The translations under genes and the position numbers were made by a program. Shown here in pieces: positions 37,551 to 46,787 of a stretch of 64,000 nucleotides of DNA (positions within the stretch are counted from its first letter, which is position 1; each line of letters begins with the position of its first letter). The stretch lies in NCBI RefSeq assembly GCF_023016085.1, contig NZ_JALKBF010000001.1:1612001-1676000 (forward strand), in the 5' to 3' direction. This DNA comes from Aliiroseovarius sp. F47248L (lineage in GTDB: Bacteria; Pseudomonadota; Alphaproteobacteria; Rhodobacterales; Rhodobacteraceae). The notes below the pieces were generated by a model. The model saw nothing but the letters and a program-made list of their open reading frames with translations. It searched no databases and had not been told where the DNA came from.

Positions 37551-38780
37551 ATGCGCCTTTTCCCAATAGTCACGGCGATCCTTGTGGTGGCGGGATTGTA
37601 TTTTCTGGTGTTTCAACGTGACACGCTTGAAACGGCAGCGGGAACACCAGCCGCAGAGGTCAGTGAGGCAGCCACCGACAACGTGGATGCATCACCTACC
37701 AGTGGTGTTTCAGTGGTGGCTTTGCGAAGCACTGCGCGCGAGATCGAATTGCCTGTTCTGTTGCGCGGCCGGACCGAGGCCAATCGAAGGGTTGAACTGC
37801 GCGCCGAAACGACTGGGCAAGTCGTGTCTGCCAAGATTGCCAAGGGCAGCCTTGTGAACGAAGGCGATGTTTTGTGCCAACTTGATGCAGGCACTCGTGA
37901 AGCCAGCCTAGCAGAAGCCACCGCGCGTCTGGCCGAAGCAAAGGCACGTGCGCCCGAAGCCGACGCCCGTGTGATCGAAGCGCAGGCAAGGTTGGACGAG
38001 GCAACATTCAACCTGACCGCCGCCACCAAGTTGTCAGCAGGCGGATTTGCATCAGACACGCGGGTTGCCAACACCAAAGCATCTGTTGAAGCGGCACGCG
38101 CTGGGTTTATCGCAGCACAATCGGGAGCCTCCAGTTCCGCCGCGGCCATCCAGTCCGCCGAGGCCGCCGTGGCCGCTGCCCAACGCGAAATCGAGCGGCT
38201 GGACATCCGCGCGCCTTTCCCCGGCACGTTAGAAACCGACACTGCCGACATCGGGACGCTGCTGCAGCCCGGCGCCGCCTGCGCGACGGTGGTGCAATAT
38301 GATCCGGTGCGCGTCGTCGGTTACGTCTCTGAACTTCAGGTCGACAAGCTGACCACCGGGCTGCCCGCGAATGTGCGGCTGGCGGCTGGCGGCGAGCTGA
38401 CAGGTATCGTGACCTTCGTTGCCGACACCGCAGACCCGATTACACGGACCTTTCGAGTCGAGGTTGAAATCTCGCGTCCTGACGACGCTTCGGTTATCCG
38501 TGCAGGCCAAACCGCCGAGGTCGTCATCACGGGGAACGGGTTGCTCGCACACCTTGTACCGCAAAGTGCACTGACGCTGGACGACGATGGGCAATTGGGC
38601 GTTCGGATCGTGACCGACAGCAATTTGGCAGGGTTTTCGCCCGTCGAGATGATACGCGACAGTGTCGACGGTGTGTGGATCACCGGGTTGCCCACAACCG
38701 CGGATGTGATTGTCGTGGGCCATCACTATGTCAGTGATGGCGTATCCGTTGACGTCACCTATCAGGAGCCGGGCATATGA
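37551..38780 (+). CDS. RND efflux periplasmic adaptor
   Basis: A 409-residue membrane-fusion protein joining an RND pump to an outer-membrane channel. An N-terminal anchor helix (about 5-20) precedes a lipoyl/barrel-sandwich half (LRAETTGQVVSAKIAKGSLVNEGDVLCQLD), an Ala/Glu-rich alpha-hairpin (about 115-220) and a beta-barrel (IRAPFPGTLETDTADIGTLLQPG onwards). The ATG at 37551 is used; upstream in-frame codons lack signal character. Translationally coupled to the pump gene by ATGA. No TolC-like gene is in the window. Confidence 0.92.
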   Translation: MRLFPIVTAILVVAGLYFLVFQRDTLETAAGTPAAEVSEAATDNVDASPTSGVSVVALRSTAREIELPVLLRGRTEANRRVELRAETTGQVVSAKIAKGSLVNEGDVLCQLDAGTREASLAEATARLAEAKARAPEADARVIEAQARLDEATFNLTAATKLSAGGFASDTRVANTKASVEAARAGFIAAQSGASSSAAAIQSAEAAVAAAQREIERLDIRAPFPGTLETDTADIGTLLQPGAACATVVQYDPVRVVGYVSELQVDKLTTGLPANVRLAAGGELTGIVTFVADTADPITRTFRVEVEISRPDDASVIRAGQTAEVVITGNGLLAHLVPQSALTLDDDGQLGVRIVTDSNLAGFSPVEMIRDSVDGVWITGLPTTADVIVVGHHYVSDGVSVDVTYQEPGI

Positions 38781-41700
38781 TCGGGATCATTGATTGGGCA
38801 GCAAACCGCGCCCGAATGGTCATCGCCTTCGTGATCCTGTCGGTTCTGTCCGGCGCGATCGCCTATGTCAGTCTGCCGAAAGAAGGAGAGCCGGACATTG
38901 AAATCCCGGCTCTTTTTGTTTCGGTCCCCTTTCCCGGTATTTCCGCTGCTGATGCCGAACAGCTTCTTCTGCGCCCGATGGAAACGGAACTGGCCGACAT
39001 TGACGGGCTGAAAACCATGTCCGGCACCGCCGCCGAAGGCTATGCAGGCGTGGCGTTGGAATTCGAGTTCGGCTGGAACAAGACCAACGTCATGGCGGAT
39101 GTGCGCGACGCGATGAACTCGGCCGAAGGGAAGTTTCCGCAGGGGTTTGACAGCTATTCTGTCAATGAAATCAACTTCTCGGAATTCCCGATCATCATCG
39201 TAAACCTGACCGGAAACGTGCCCGAACGTACGCTGGTACGACTGGCGCGTGAATTGCAGGATGAATTGGAAGGGTTGGATGCGGTGCTCGAGGCATCGCT
39301 GACCGGCTATCGCGACGAGATGCTTGAGGTCGAGATCGACCCTTTGAAGCTGGAAGCGTACAACGTGACAGCGGGCGAGCTTATCCAGGTGGTGCAAAAC
39401 AACAACCAATTGATCGCAGCTGGTGACATCAAGACGCCCACTGGGTCAACCGCCGTCAAGATACCTTCGTCCTTTGATGAGGTGAAGGATGTTTACGATC
39501 TACCGGTCAAGGTCAATGACGACAGCGTGGTGACTCTGGGCGATCTGGCGACGATCCGTCTGACTTTTGAGGACCGCGAGGGCACGGCACGGTTCAATGG
39601 CGACACCACGGTGGCGCTGCAAGTGGTGAAGCGGAAAGGATACAATCTGATCGACACGGCCGCAGAAGTGCGCGACCTGGTGGATGAAACCCGCAACAGT
39701 TGGCCCAAAGAGCTGCAACAAGCCGTACAGATCGGCACGTCAAACGACCAAAGCTATGTGGTCGACAGCATGGTGCGCCAATTGGAGGGCTCAGTCATCA
39801 CTGCGATTGCGCTGGTCATGATTGTGGTGCTGGGGGCGCTCGGCATCAGGCCCGCACTCTTGGTGGGCTTTGCAATTCCGACCTCATTCCTTTTGACCTT
39901 TGCACTGTTTGGCGCACTTGGGGTCACAATCTCGAACATCGTGATGTTTGGCCTGATCCTTGCGGTGGGGATGCTTGTAGACGGTGCCATCGTGGTGGTC
40001 GAATATGCCGACAAGAAGATCACCGAAGGCGTGGGCCCAATGGCTGCCTATACGGCCGCGGCAAAACGAATGTTCTGGCCCATTGTCAGTTCGACCGCGA
40101 CGACGCTGTGCGCCTTCCTGCCCATGCTGTTTTGGCCCGGCATTCCCGGCGAGTTTATGGGCTGGCTGCCTAAGACACTGATCTTCGTCCTGATGGCGTC
40201 TCTGCTGGTGGCGCTAATCTATCTGCCGGTGGTTGGCGGCGTGTCGGGTCGGATCAGCCGAACGATAGGCTTCTTGTCCGATGCCCTGCGGGGGCTTCCG
40301 GTGTGGCTGCGTGCGCTGTTGGTTCTGCCCTCAGCCTATGTACTGTTTCTGTCCGGTTTCCAATTATTAAACCCCGGCTATCTATTCGGCGGCGTGCCTC
40401 CGTTCGAAGGCGCAATGTCAATTCTGCCCGGCGCGTTGCTGTTCGTTTTGGGGGCGACCGCCACGTCGGTCACGCTGGGATCGCTCAGCTGGCATCGTGA
40501 GGCGCAAAGGATCCAGGGTGGCTATCGCCGGACCTGGTTTGGGCATCTGATCCACTTCATCTCGGGCAACCCAATCATGCCGCTGGTGTCCATCGCGCTG
40601 GTCATCGGTTTCGTGGTGTCCACGTTTATGATGTATGGCCGCAACAACCTGGGCGTCGAATTCTTCGCCGACAGTGAACCGGAACAGGCCATCGTCTATG
40701 TGCGTGCCCGTGGCAACCTGAGCCTTGAAGAACAGGATGCGATGGTGAAACAGGCGGAAGAAATTGCCTTGTCCACAAAAGGCATCGACAGTGTTTTCGC
40801 CTTTGCAGGCTCAGGCGGGTTGAACCAGAACACAGGCGGAGCCATGGGGCCGCGCGACAGCATCGGCCAGTTGCAAATCGAACTGGTGGCATGGGTGGAT
40901 CGCCCATCAATCGAACAGGACGCGCCACTGTTTGGGCTGATCCCGTTCACCACCACCGAGATTGATCCCGAATTTGACGGCGATGTGGTCATGGCCCGGT
41001 TGGAGGAACGACTGGCCACCCTGCCCGGCATTCGTACCGAAGTGTTGAACCTGAACCGGGGTCCAGCATCGGCCAAGCCCGTGCATCTGCGCCTTAAGGG
41101 CGATGATTGGGACGCGTTGGAGCAAGCCGCGAACATGGCCATCGCTCAGTTCGACGCCACCCCCGGCCTGACCGCCATTGAAGACACACTGCCCCTGCCC
41201 GGCATTGACTGGCAGATCGAGGTGGATGTGGAAGAAGCTGGTCGCTACGGCACGGATGTGGCCACGGTTGGTGGCATGGTTCAGCTTGTGACCAACGGTA
41301 TCTTGCTGGACACAATGCGGGTCGATAGCTCGGACGAGGAAATTGAGATCCGCGTGCGGTTACCGGAACAAGATAGGGTCCTGTCCACACTGGACGGACT
41401 TAAAATTCGTACCGCAACCGGGCTGGTGCCGATGTCGAACTTCGTCACCCGAAAACCGGTGCCCAGCCTTGCCCAGATCGACCGCGTCGATCAAAGCCGC
41501 TACTACGACGTGAAGGCGGGCGTGCAGGACGGGCTGGTCCGACTGACCGACCCCGAAGGAGGCGAGCGGTATGTGAACGCCGCCGAGGCTGACCGGATCA
41601 TGGCAACCGGTGAAGGCGCCAATCTGACCCGCATACCGGTGACGCCCGGCGATCGGATTGCTGCCCTGACAAAATGGATTGATGGGGCCGATCTGCCCGC

Positions 41701-42580
41701 AGGCGTCAGTTATGAATGGACTGGCGATCAGGAGGATCAGGCGGAAAGTCAGGCTTTCCTTGGACAAGCCTTCATAGGCGCGCTTGGGATGATGTTCATC
41801 ATTCTGCTGGCGCAGTTCAACAGCCTCTACAACTCAGTTCTGGTGTTGTTGGCGGTGGTGCTGTCGACCACAGGCGTGCTGATCGGGATGATGGTGATGC
41901 AGCAACCGTTCTCGATCATCATGACCGGCACCGGGATCGTGGCGTTGGCGGGGATCGTGGTGAACAACAACATCGTCCTGATCGACACCTATCAGGATTA
42001 TGCCCGCTATATGCCCAAGATCGAAGCGATCACCCGCACCGCCGAGGCCCGTATCCGCCCGGTTCTTCTGACCACGATCACAACGATGGCTGGTCTTGCC
42101 CCGATGATGCTTGGCCTGTCGCTGGATTTCTTTAACGGCGGCTATTCACTGGACGCCCCCACCGCCCTGTGGTGGAAACAACTGGCCACGGCAGTGGTTT
42201 TCGGGCTGGGCATCGCGACCGTGCTAACGCTGGTATTCACGCCGTCGATGCTGGCGCTGCGCATCTGGATTTCTGCAGGCGCGTATCGGTCTGCGAACGG
42301 CTTGCAAGCGCTCGCCCGCCGATCGGGACAAATGGCGCGCGATGTCGCGTTGGAAAAGGCCGCGCGCAATACGACCCTGCATGATTTGATTTGGGATCAG
42401 CCGACGGAAGTGGACGGCGACATGCCAGACACCGGGGACATGTCGCCCAATATTGAAGATATCAAACGCGTCCTTTCACCGCAGACCAAATCACAACCCG
42501 TCGCGTCTGAAGCGACACTCTCCGCAACACCGGATTCGGAAGAAAAAGCTCCGTCGGGCGGAAAAGACGCCGCAGAATAG
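38777..42580 (+). CDS. RND multidrug/solute efflux permease, enlarged
   Basis: Proton-driven inner-membrane pump of the AcrB/MexF-like superfamily, 1267 residues against about 1040 usually. It has twelve-helix architecture with large periplasmic loops. The TM4 motif near residue 400 reads GMLVDGAIVVVEYADK, so the second Asp of the AcrB pair is Gly. The extra length comes from an additional hydrophobic segment at about residues 500-595 (two or three helices between TM6 and TM7) and a hydrophilic C-tail of about 80 residues. The substrate is unknown; no regulator lies adjacent. Confidence 0.92.
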   Translation: MIGIIDWAANRARMVIAFVILSVLSGAIAYVSLPKEGEPDIEIPALFVSVPFPGISAADAEQLLLRPMETELADIDGLKTMSGTAAEGYAGVALEFEFGWNKTNVMADVRDAMNSAEGKFPQGFDSYSVNEINFSEFPIIIVNLTGNVPERTLVRLARELQDELEGLDAVLEASLTGYRDEMLEVEIDPLKLEAYNVTAGELIQVVQNNNQLIAAGDIKTPTGSTAVKIPSSFDEVKDVYDLPVKVNDDSVVTLGDLATIRLTFEDREGTARFNGDTTVALQVVKRKGYNLIDTAAEVRDLVDETRNSWPKELQQAVQIGTSNDQSYVVDSMVRQLEGSVITAIALVMIVVLGALGIRPALLVGFAIPTSFLLTFALFGALGVTISNIVMFGLILAVGMLVDGAIVVVEYADKKITEGVGPMAAYTAAAKRMFWPIVSSTATTLCAFLPMLFWPGIPGEFMGWLPKTLIFVLMASLLVALIYLPVVGGVSGRISRTIGFLSDALRGLPVWLRALLVLPSAYVLFLSGFQLLNPGYLFGGVPPFEGAMSILPGALLFVLGATATSVTLGSLSWHREAQRIQGGYRRTWFGHLIHFISGNPIMPLVSIALVIGFVVSTFMMYGRNNLGVEFFADSEPEQAIVYVRARGNLSLEEQDAMVKQAEEIALSTKGIDSVFAFAGSGGLNQNTGGAMGPRDSIGQLQIELVAWVDRPSIEQDAPLFGLIPFTTTEIDPEFDGDVVMARLEERLATLPGIRTEVLNLNRGPASAKPVHLRLKGDDWDALEQAANMAIAQFDATPGLTAIEDTLPLPGIDWQIEVDVEEAGRYGTDVATVGGMVQLVTNGILLDTMRVDSSDEEIEIRVRLPEQDRVLSTLDGLKIRTATGLVPMSNFVTRKPVPSLAQIDRVDQSRYYDVKAGVQDGLVRLTDPEGGERYVNAAEADRIMATGEGANLTRIPVTPGDRIAALTKWIDGADLPAGVSYEWTGDQEDQAESQAFLGQAFIGALGMMFIILLAQFNSLYNSVLVLLAVVLSTTGVLIGMMVMQQPFSIIMTGTGIVALAGIVVNNNIVLIDTYQDYARYMPKIEAITRTAEARIRPVLLTTITTMAGLAPMMLGLSLDFFNGGYSLDAPTALWWKQLATAVVFGLGIATVLTLVFTPSMLALRIWISAGAYRSANGLQALARRSGQMARDVALEKAARNTTLHDLIWDQPTEVDGDMPDTGDMSPNIEDIKRVLSPQTKSQPVASEATLSATPDSEEKAPSGGKDAAE

Positions 42581-42618
42581 GCGCGCTGTGATCCAATACA
42601 GTGGCCGACGGCCGGATG

Positions 42619-44487
42619 TCATTCGGCCAGCTTCAGATGTCCGGTGGCAGTCATCGGGTTGGGGTCGGTCGTGTCCTCTTGCGCAGCTTCGCTGGCTTGG
42701 CGCGCCCACATGGCCGCATAGCGGCCGTCTTGCGCCAGCAGGCTGTCGTGGCTGCCCCGTTCAATGACCTCGCCCGCTTCGAGCACGATGATTTCATCGG
42801 CATCCACGATGGTGGACAGGCGATGGGCGATGGTGATCACCGTGCGCCCCTCGCCCATCTCACGCAGGCTTTCCTGGATGTCCCGCTCGGTCTGGGTATC
42901 CAGCGCCGAGGTCGCTTCGTCCAGCAACAGGATCGGCGGATTTTTCAGAAGCGTCCGGGCGATGCCCACGCGCTGTTTCTCACCCCCCGACAGTTTCAAG
43001 CCACGTTCGCCCACCTGGGTGTCGTAGCCATCGGGCAGGCTCATGATGAAATCGTGAATCCTGGCGGCCTTGGCTGCACCTTCCACTTCCTCGCGCGAGG
43101 CCTCAGGGCGACCATAGGCAATGTTGTAATATACGCTGTCATTGAACAATACCGTGTCCTGCGGCACCACGCCGATCACCCCATGCAGGCTGTCTTGCGT
43201 CACATCACGCACATCTTGCCCGTCAATCTTCAAACTGCCACTGCTGACGTCATAGAACCGAAACAGAAGTCGTCCGATGGTTGACTTTCCCGAACCGGAA
43301 GGCCCGACAATCGCAACCGTCTTTCCTGCTGGGACATCAATCGACACCCCTTTCAGGATCGGGCGCGCAGGATCATAGCCAAACCGCAAATCGTCAAAGG
43401 ACAACGCTCCACCGGTGATCTTGATATCTGGGGCACCGGGTTTGTCCGTTACTTCTGCGGGTTGCTCCAACAGGTCAAACATCTCGCCCATATCAACCAA
43501 GGATTGGCGAATTTCGCGATAGACGGTGCCCAGAAAGTTCAGGGGCATGGTGATCTGGATCATATAGGCATTGACCATGACGAAATCGCCGACAGTCAGG
43601 TCGCCAGCCTGCACACCGATTGCAGCCAGCACCATCACGCCGACAAGCCCCAGCGTTATCAATAGCGCTTGCCCAAAGTTCAGGAACGCCAGCGAATAGG
43701 ATGTTTTCAGCGCGGCTTGTTCATACCCGGCCATGGCAACGTCGTAGCGTTCCGCTTCACGCCTTTCAGCACCGAAATACTTCACGGTCTCGAAGTTCAG
43801 CAGACTGTCGATGGCCTTCTGGTTCGCGTCCGTGTCCTGATCGTTCATTTCCTTGCGGATGCGCACACGCCATTCGGTCACTCTGAAGGTGAACCAGACA
43901 TAGGCCCCGATGGTGCCGACAACGACGGCCAGATACCAGACATCAAAGACGAAAAACAGGATCGCCGAGATCAGTGCAAGCTCCAACACCAGCGGCCCCA
44001 TCGAAAACAGCATAAAGCGTAAAAGGAACTCGACCCCCTTCACACCGCGTTCGATAATCCGTGACAACCCGCCTGTCTTTCGCGTGATGTGATAGCGCAT
44101 GGACAAGCGGTGAATGTGGGTGAACGTCTCTAGCGCCAGTTGACGCAAGGCGCGCTGGCCCACACGCGCAAACACCGCGTCGCGCAATTGTTGGAATCCG
44201 TTGGTCATGATCCGCGCCATGCCATAAGCCAACGTCAATCCAACCGCACCTGCCGCCAGCGCCCAAGCTTCCCCGGTTGCCTCGCCGCTCAGCACATCAA
44301 CCGCACCTTTATAAAGAAACGGCGTCAGGACCGATACGATTTTGGACGCCAAAAGCATCACCAACGCGATCACCACCCGTCGTTTCACCCAAGGTTTATC
44401 CTCGGGCCACAGATAAGGCGCGACACGTTTGATCGTGCGCCAACCGTTCTTTGGCGCTTCGGTCGAGGTGATACGGGAGGGAGCCAT
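42619..44487 (-). CDS. Atm1-type ABC exporter (fused permease-ATPase)
   Basis: A 622-residue half-transporter. The membrane domain at about 35-325 includes SLLNFETVKYFGAERREAERYD, which is diagnostic of the Atm1/HMT1 group. The ATPase domain shows Walker A VGPSGSGKST, signature LSGGEKQRVGIARTLL, Walker B ILLLDEATSALD, and H-loop IAHRLST. Atm1 proteins export glutathione-linked compounds and in bacteria can relieve heavy-metal stress. AAAAGG fixes the start at 44487, ten codons inside the longest frame. Divergent from an ArsR gene 91 bases away; convergent with the RND pump. Confidence 0.92.
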   Translation of the reverse strand: MAPSRITSTEAPKNGWRTIKRVAPYLWPEDKPWVKRRVVIALVMLLASKIVSVLTPFLYKGAVDVLSGEATGEAWALAAGAVGLTLAYGMARIMTNGFQQLRDAVFARVGQRALRQLALETFTHIHRLSMRYHITRKTGGLSRIIERGVKGVEFLLRFMLFSMGPLVLELALISAILFFVFDVWYLAVVVGTIGAYVWFTFRVTEWRVRIRKEMNDQDTDANQKAIDSLLNFETVKYFGAERREAERYDVAMAGYEQAALKTSYSLAFLNFGQALLITLGLVGVMVLAAIGVQAGDLTVGDFVMVNAYMIQITMPLNFLGTVYREIRQSLVDMGEMFDLLEQPAEVTDKPGAPDIKITGGALSFDDLRFGYDPARPILKGVSIDVPAGKTVAIVGPSGSGKSTIGRLLFRFYDVSSGSLKIDGQDVRDVTQDSLHGVIGVVPQDTVLFNDSVYYNIAYGRPEASREEVEGAAKAARIHDFIMSLPDGYDTQVGERGLKLSGGEKQRVGIARTLLKNPPILLLDEATSALDTQTERDIQESLREMGEGRTVITIAHRLSTIVDADEIIVLEAGEVIERGSHDSLLAQDGRYAAMWARQASEAAQEDTTDPNPMTATGHLKLAE

Positions 44488-44550
44488 AGGTAACCTTTTC
44501 GTGGCTGGCGAAGTCATATCTGTGCGATGGGATCAGACAGCGCTTGCGTC

Positions 44551-44578
44551 ATTTCAATATTTCACCGATATTTGAAAT
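44551..44578. promoter_or_regulatory. Operator-like dyad at the arsR start
   Basis: ATTTCAATAT and ATATTTGAAAT form a near-perfect inverted repeat (one bulged base) that ends directly at the arsR ATG, in the 91-base gap between divergent genes. ArsR-family repressors bind such AT-rich dyads, so autoregulation, perhaps with control of the exporter, is inferred. Confidence 0.6.
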
Positions 44579-44941
44579 ATGGAGCAGAGTCGAGTCCTCA
44601 GATCCCTGTCAGCCATGGCACATGACACGCGGTTAGAAATCGTGCGTCTTCTTGTGCCTTGCGGCAAAAACGGGATGGCCGCCGGCGCAATAGCCAAGGC
44701 GATTGGTGTTTCAGCATCGGGTTTGTCGTTTCACTTGGCACAATTGGAAGCAGCGGGACTGCTGACCTCGCGCAAGGCATCACGACATGTCATATATGCA
44801 GCCGACTGCAAGGCGCTGGGTGGTGTCATCGCATATTTGTTAAACGATTGCTGCGCACGCGACCCCGATATCTGTGCCTGCACCGGCCAGGACGTCGACG
44901 TTGAACATCAAAGCAAACGAACTCATACTTCTCAGCCTTAG
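44579..44941 (+). CDS. ArsR/SmtB-family transcriptional regulator
   Basis: A 120-residue winged-helix repressor: SAMAHDTRLEIVRLL, helix-turn-helix AAGAIAKAIGVSASGLSFHLAQLEAAGLL, wing SRKASRHVIYAADCKAL. The C-terminus is Cys-rich (DCCARDPDICACTG), as in ArsR proteins found with arsenic genes, and could bind a thiophilic metal or metalloid. No ribosome site precedes the ATG because the dyad occupies that position; the mRNA may be leaderless. Confidence 0.88.
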   Translation: MEQSRVLRSLSAMAHDTRLEIVRLLVPCGKNGMAAGAIAKAIGVSASGLSFHLAQLEAAGLLTSRKASRHVIYAADCKALGGVIAYLLNDCCARDPDICACTGQDVDVEHQSKRTHTSQP

Positions 44942-44944
44942 AAA

Positions 44945-46120
44945 TTACTCTGCTTCAGGGATCGCAAAGACCTGTCCCGGATAAATCAGATCAGGATCCC
45001 GGATCTGCTCTCTATTGGCCGCAAATACGCGCACGTAAAGCGGCCCTTCCCCAAGATGTTCGCGTGCGATAGCCCAAAGTGTTGATCCCGGTTGCACCGT
45101 TACGGCCTCGACCCGCGCTTTCGGGGCGGATGTGTCTGCATTTGTCACTGCGGCCAACTGGGTGGGTTCTTCTCGTTTGAACGGGGTTTCAGTGCGCGAT
45201 GTGACAGATCCATCTTCGGCCAGTTCATCGACTCTAAGCGTATATACACCGCTGTCCACCTCAGGCAACGGAACGCGCCATTGACCGCTTTGGGCTACCT
45301 CGCCGATTTCAATCGGTTTATTGTTCAGATATATCCGCAGATTGGCACCACCTTGCCCACGCCCCGACAAAGCGACGTCGCCAGATTCGTCGTAAGTGAT
45401 TGCGTCTATGACGATATTATCGACTGCTGGACTACCAGTGCCATCCTGCAAAACAGCTATACCCTCATCATCGGCCAACAGAACCTGAGGGGCGTTGGCC
45501 GTGGTCTCGGGCGTTTCCATGCCTGGGGTGTCTGGATCTGCCGCGGCAAGTGCTTCGCTTTCTGGAGCTGCCGTCACCGGCTCAGGCGTCGGGTCAGATA
45601 CGGCCGGCGCGATCAGGACAGTTTGCGAGCTTTCGCTGTTCTCGACGACTTTCCCGCTGTCATCAAGCGTCGAAAACCCAAGTGTGCTAGGGGCTTCGAC
45701 GGGAAGGTCCAGCAGCGCAACAAAGTTGCCATCGCTGCCGACTTCGACATCCTCAAGCGGTGCACCGTCAATGGTCAGTTGAATGGTGCTTCCGGGTTCG
45801 GCATGGCCAGCCACAACAGCACTGCCATCCGGATCCACACGGACAACATCAAATCCCGGCGGTGTGTCAGACGGGGTCTCTGTATCTACCGCAGCATCTG
45901 CAACATCATCGGGCGTCGAGTGCTCGGCATCTGACGGCGAAGCATCGATCTCAGGCATTTCCGTCGGTGGCGCTGATGTTTCAGCTATTGGGTCGGGCAA
46001 TACAGATGACGGTTTCTGCACCCAGAAATACAACGCCACACCAATAGCGACTGCAAGAACCGCTCCTGCCGCCACTTTTATTCCGGTCGCATTGCCAGCG
46101 TTGCCTGTTTCTGTCGTCAT
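44945..46120 (-). CDS. LysM peptidoglycan-binding protein with membrane anchor
   Basis: A 391-residue protein. A single N-terminal helix (about 15-33) anchors it. A long acidic Pro/Ser/Thr/Asp-rich region with Ig-like repeats follows (DPDGSAVVAGHAEPGSTIQLTIDG; later SGRGQGGANLRIYLNNKPI). A C-terminal LysM domain at about 338-390 (VQPGSTLWAIAREHLGEG, PDLIYPGQVFAIPE) ends it. Such proteins tether the inner membrane to murein. Convergent with arsR, three bases between stops. Confidence 0.88.
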   Translation of the reverse strand: MTTETGNAGNATGIKVAAGAVLAVAIGVALYFWVQKPSSVLPDPIAETSAPPTEMPEIDASPSDAEHSTPDDVADAAVDTETPSDTPPGFDVVRVDPDGSAVVAGHAEPGSTIQLTIDGAPLEDVEVGSDGNFVALLDLPVEAPSTLGFSTLDDSGKVVENSESSQTVLIAPAVSDPTPEPVTAAPESEALAAADPDTPGMETPETTANAPQVLLADDEGIAVLQDGTGSPAVDNIVIDAITYDESGDVALSGRGQGGANLRIYLNNKPIEIGEVAQSGQWRVPLPEVDSGVYTLRVDELAEDGSVTSRTETPFKREEPTQLAAVTNADTSAPKARVEAVTVQPGSTLWAIAREHLGEGPLYVRVFAANREQIRDPDLIYPGQVFAIPEAE

Positions 46121-46229
46121 TTGCGTCCCCTGTCGGCTGAACTTTAGGCCGCACCTGCTTGTTGAACAGTAGCAATCCCGCTAACACCGGTCAAAAGATC
46201 ATTCAGGCACCAACGAATTGGGGACATCC

Positions 46230-46787
46230 ATGACACAGCACACGGCATCAGTTTGCGTTTACTGCGGCTCGCGGTTTGGTACGGATTCCGCCTATCGCGA
46301 CGCTGCCACCGCACTTGGCACAGCCTTGGCCGGGAACGGTTGGCGACTGGTCTATGGGGCTGGAGATGTCGGGCTGATGGGCACGGTTGCCGTCGCCGCC
46401 CAGCTTGAAGGTGCGCAAACATTCGGGGTCATCCCGAAACACCTAATGAAATGGGAGGTGGGCAAACGCGACCTGACCACCTTCATCGTGACAGAAAACA
46501 TGCATGAGCGTAAAAAAGTCATGTTCATGAATTCGGACGCCGTGGTGGTTCTGCCCGGCGGCGCAGGGTCACTGGACGAATTTTTCGAGGTGCTGACTTG
46601 GCGCCAGCTTGGACTGCATGCCAAACCAATTCTGCTATTGAACATCAACGGATTCTGGGATCCGCTGGTTACGCTTTTGGACCACGTGATCGACAATGGG
46701 TTTGCCGAAGACAGCTTGCGCAATTTCGTGACCGTTGTGCCGGATGTGGATCAGGCGCTCACCGCCCTGCGCGACGCCTTGTCGTGA
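46230..46787 (+). CDS. LOG-family protein (TIGR00730)
   Basis: A 185-residue Rossmann-fold protein of the family annotated as cytokinin riboside 5'-monophosphate phosphoribohydrolase. It has the nucleotide-site start SVCVYCGSRFG, LVYGAGDVGLMG and the PGGAGSLDEFFEVLTWRQLG motif, a variant of PGGxGTxxE. In bacteria it probably acts on nucleotide monophosphates. The start at 46230 follows GGGG. Its last 37 bases overlap the end of rarD on the other strand. Confidence 0.9.
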   Translation: MTQHTASVCVYCGSRFGTDSAYRDAATALGTALAGNGWRLVYGAGDVGLMGTVAVAAQLEGAQTFGVIPKHLMKWEVGKRDLTTFIVTENMHERKKVMFMNSDAVVVLPGGAGSLDEFFEVLTWRQLGLHAKPILLLNINGFWDPLVTLLDHVIDNGFAEDSLRNFVTVVPDVDQALTALRDALS

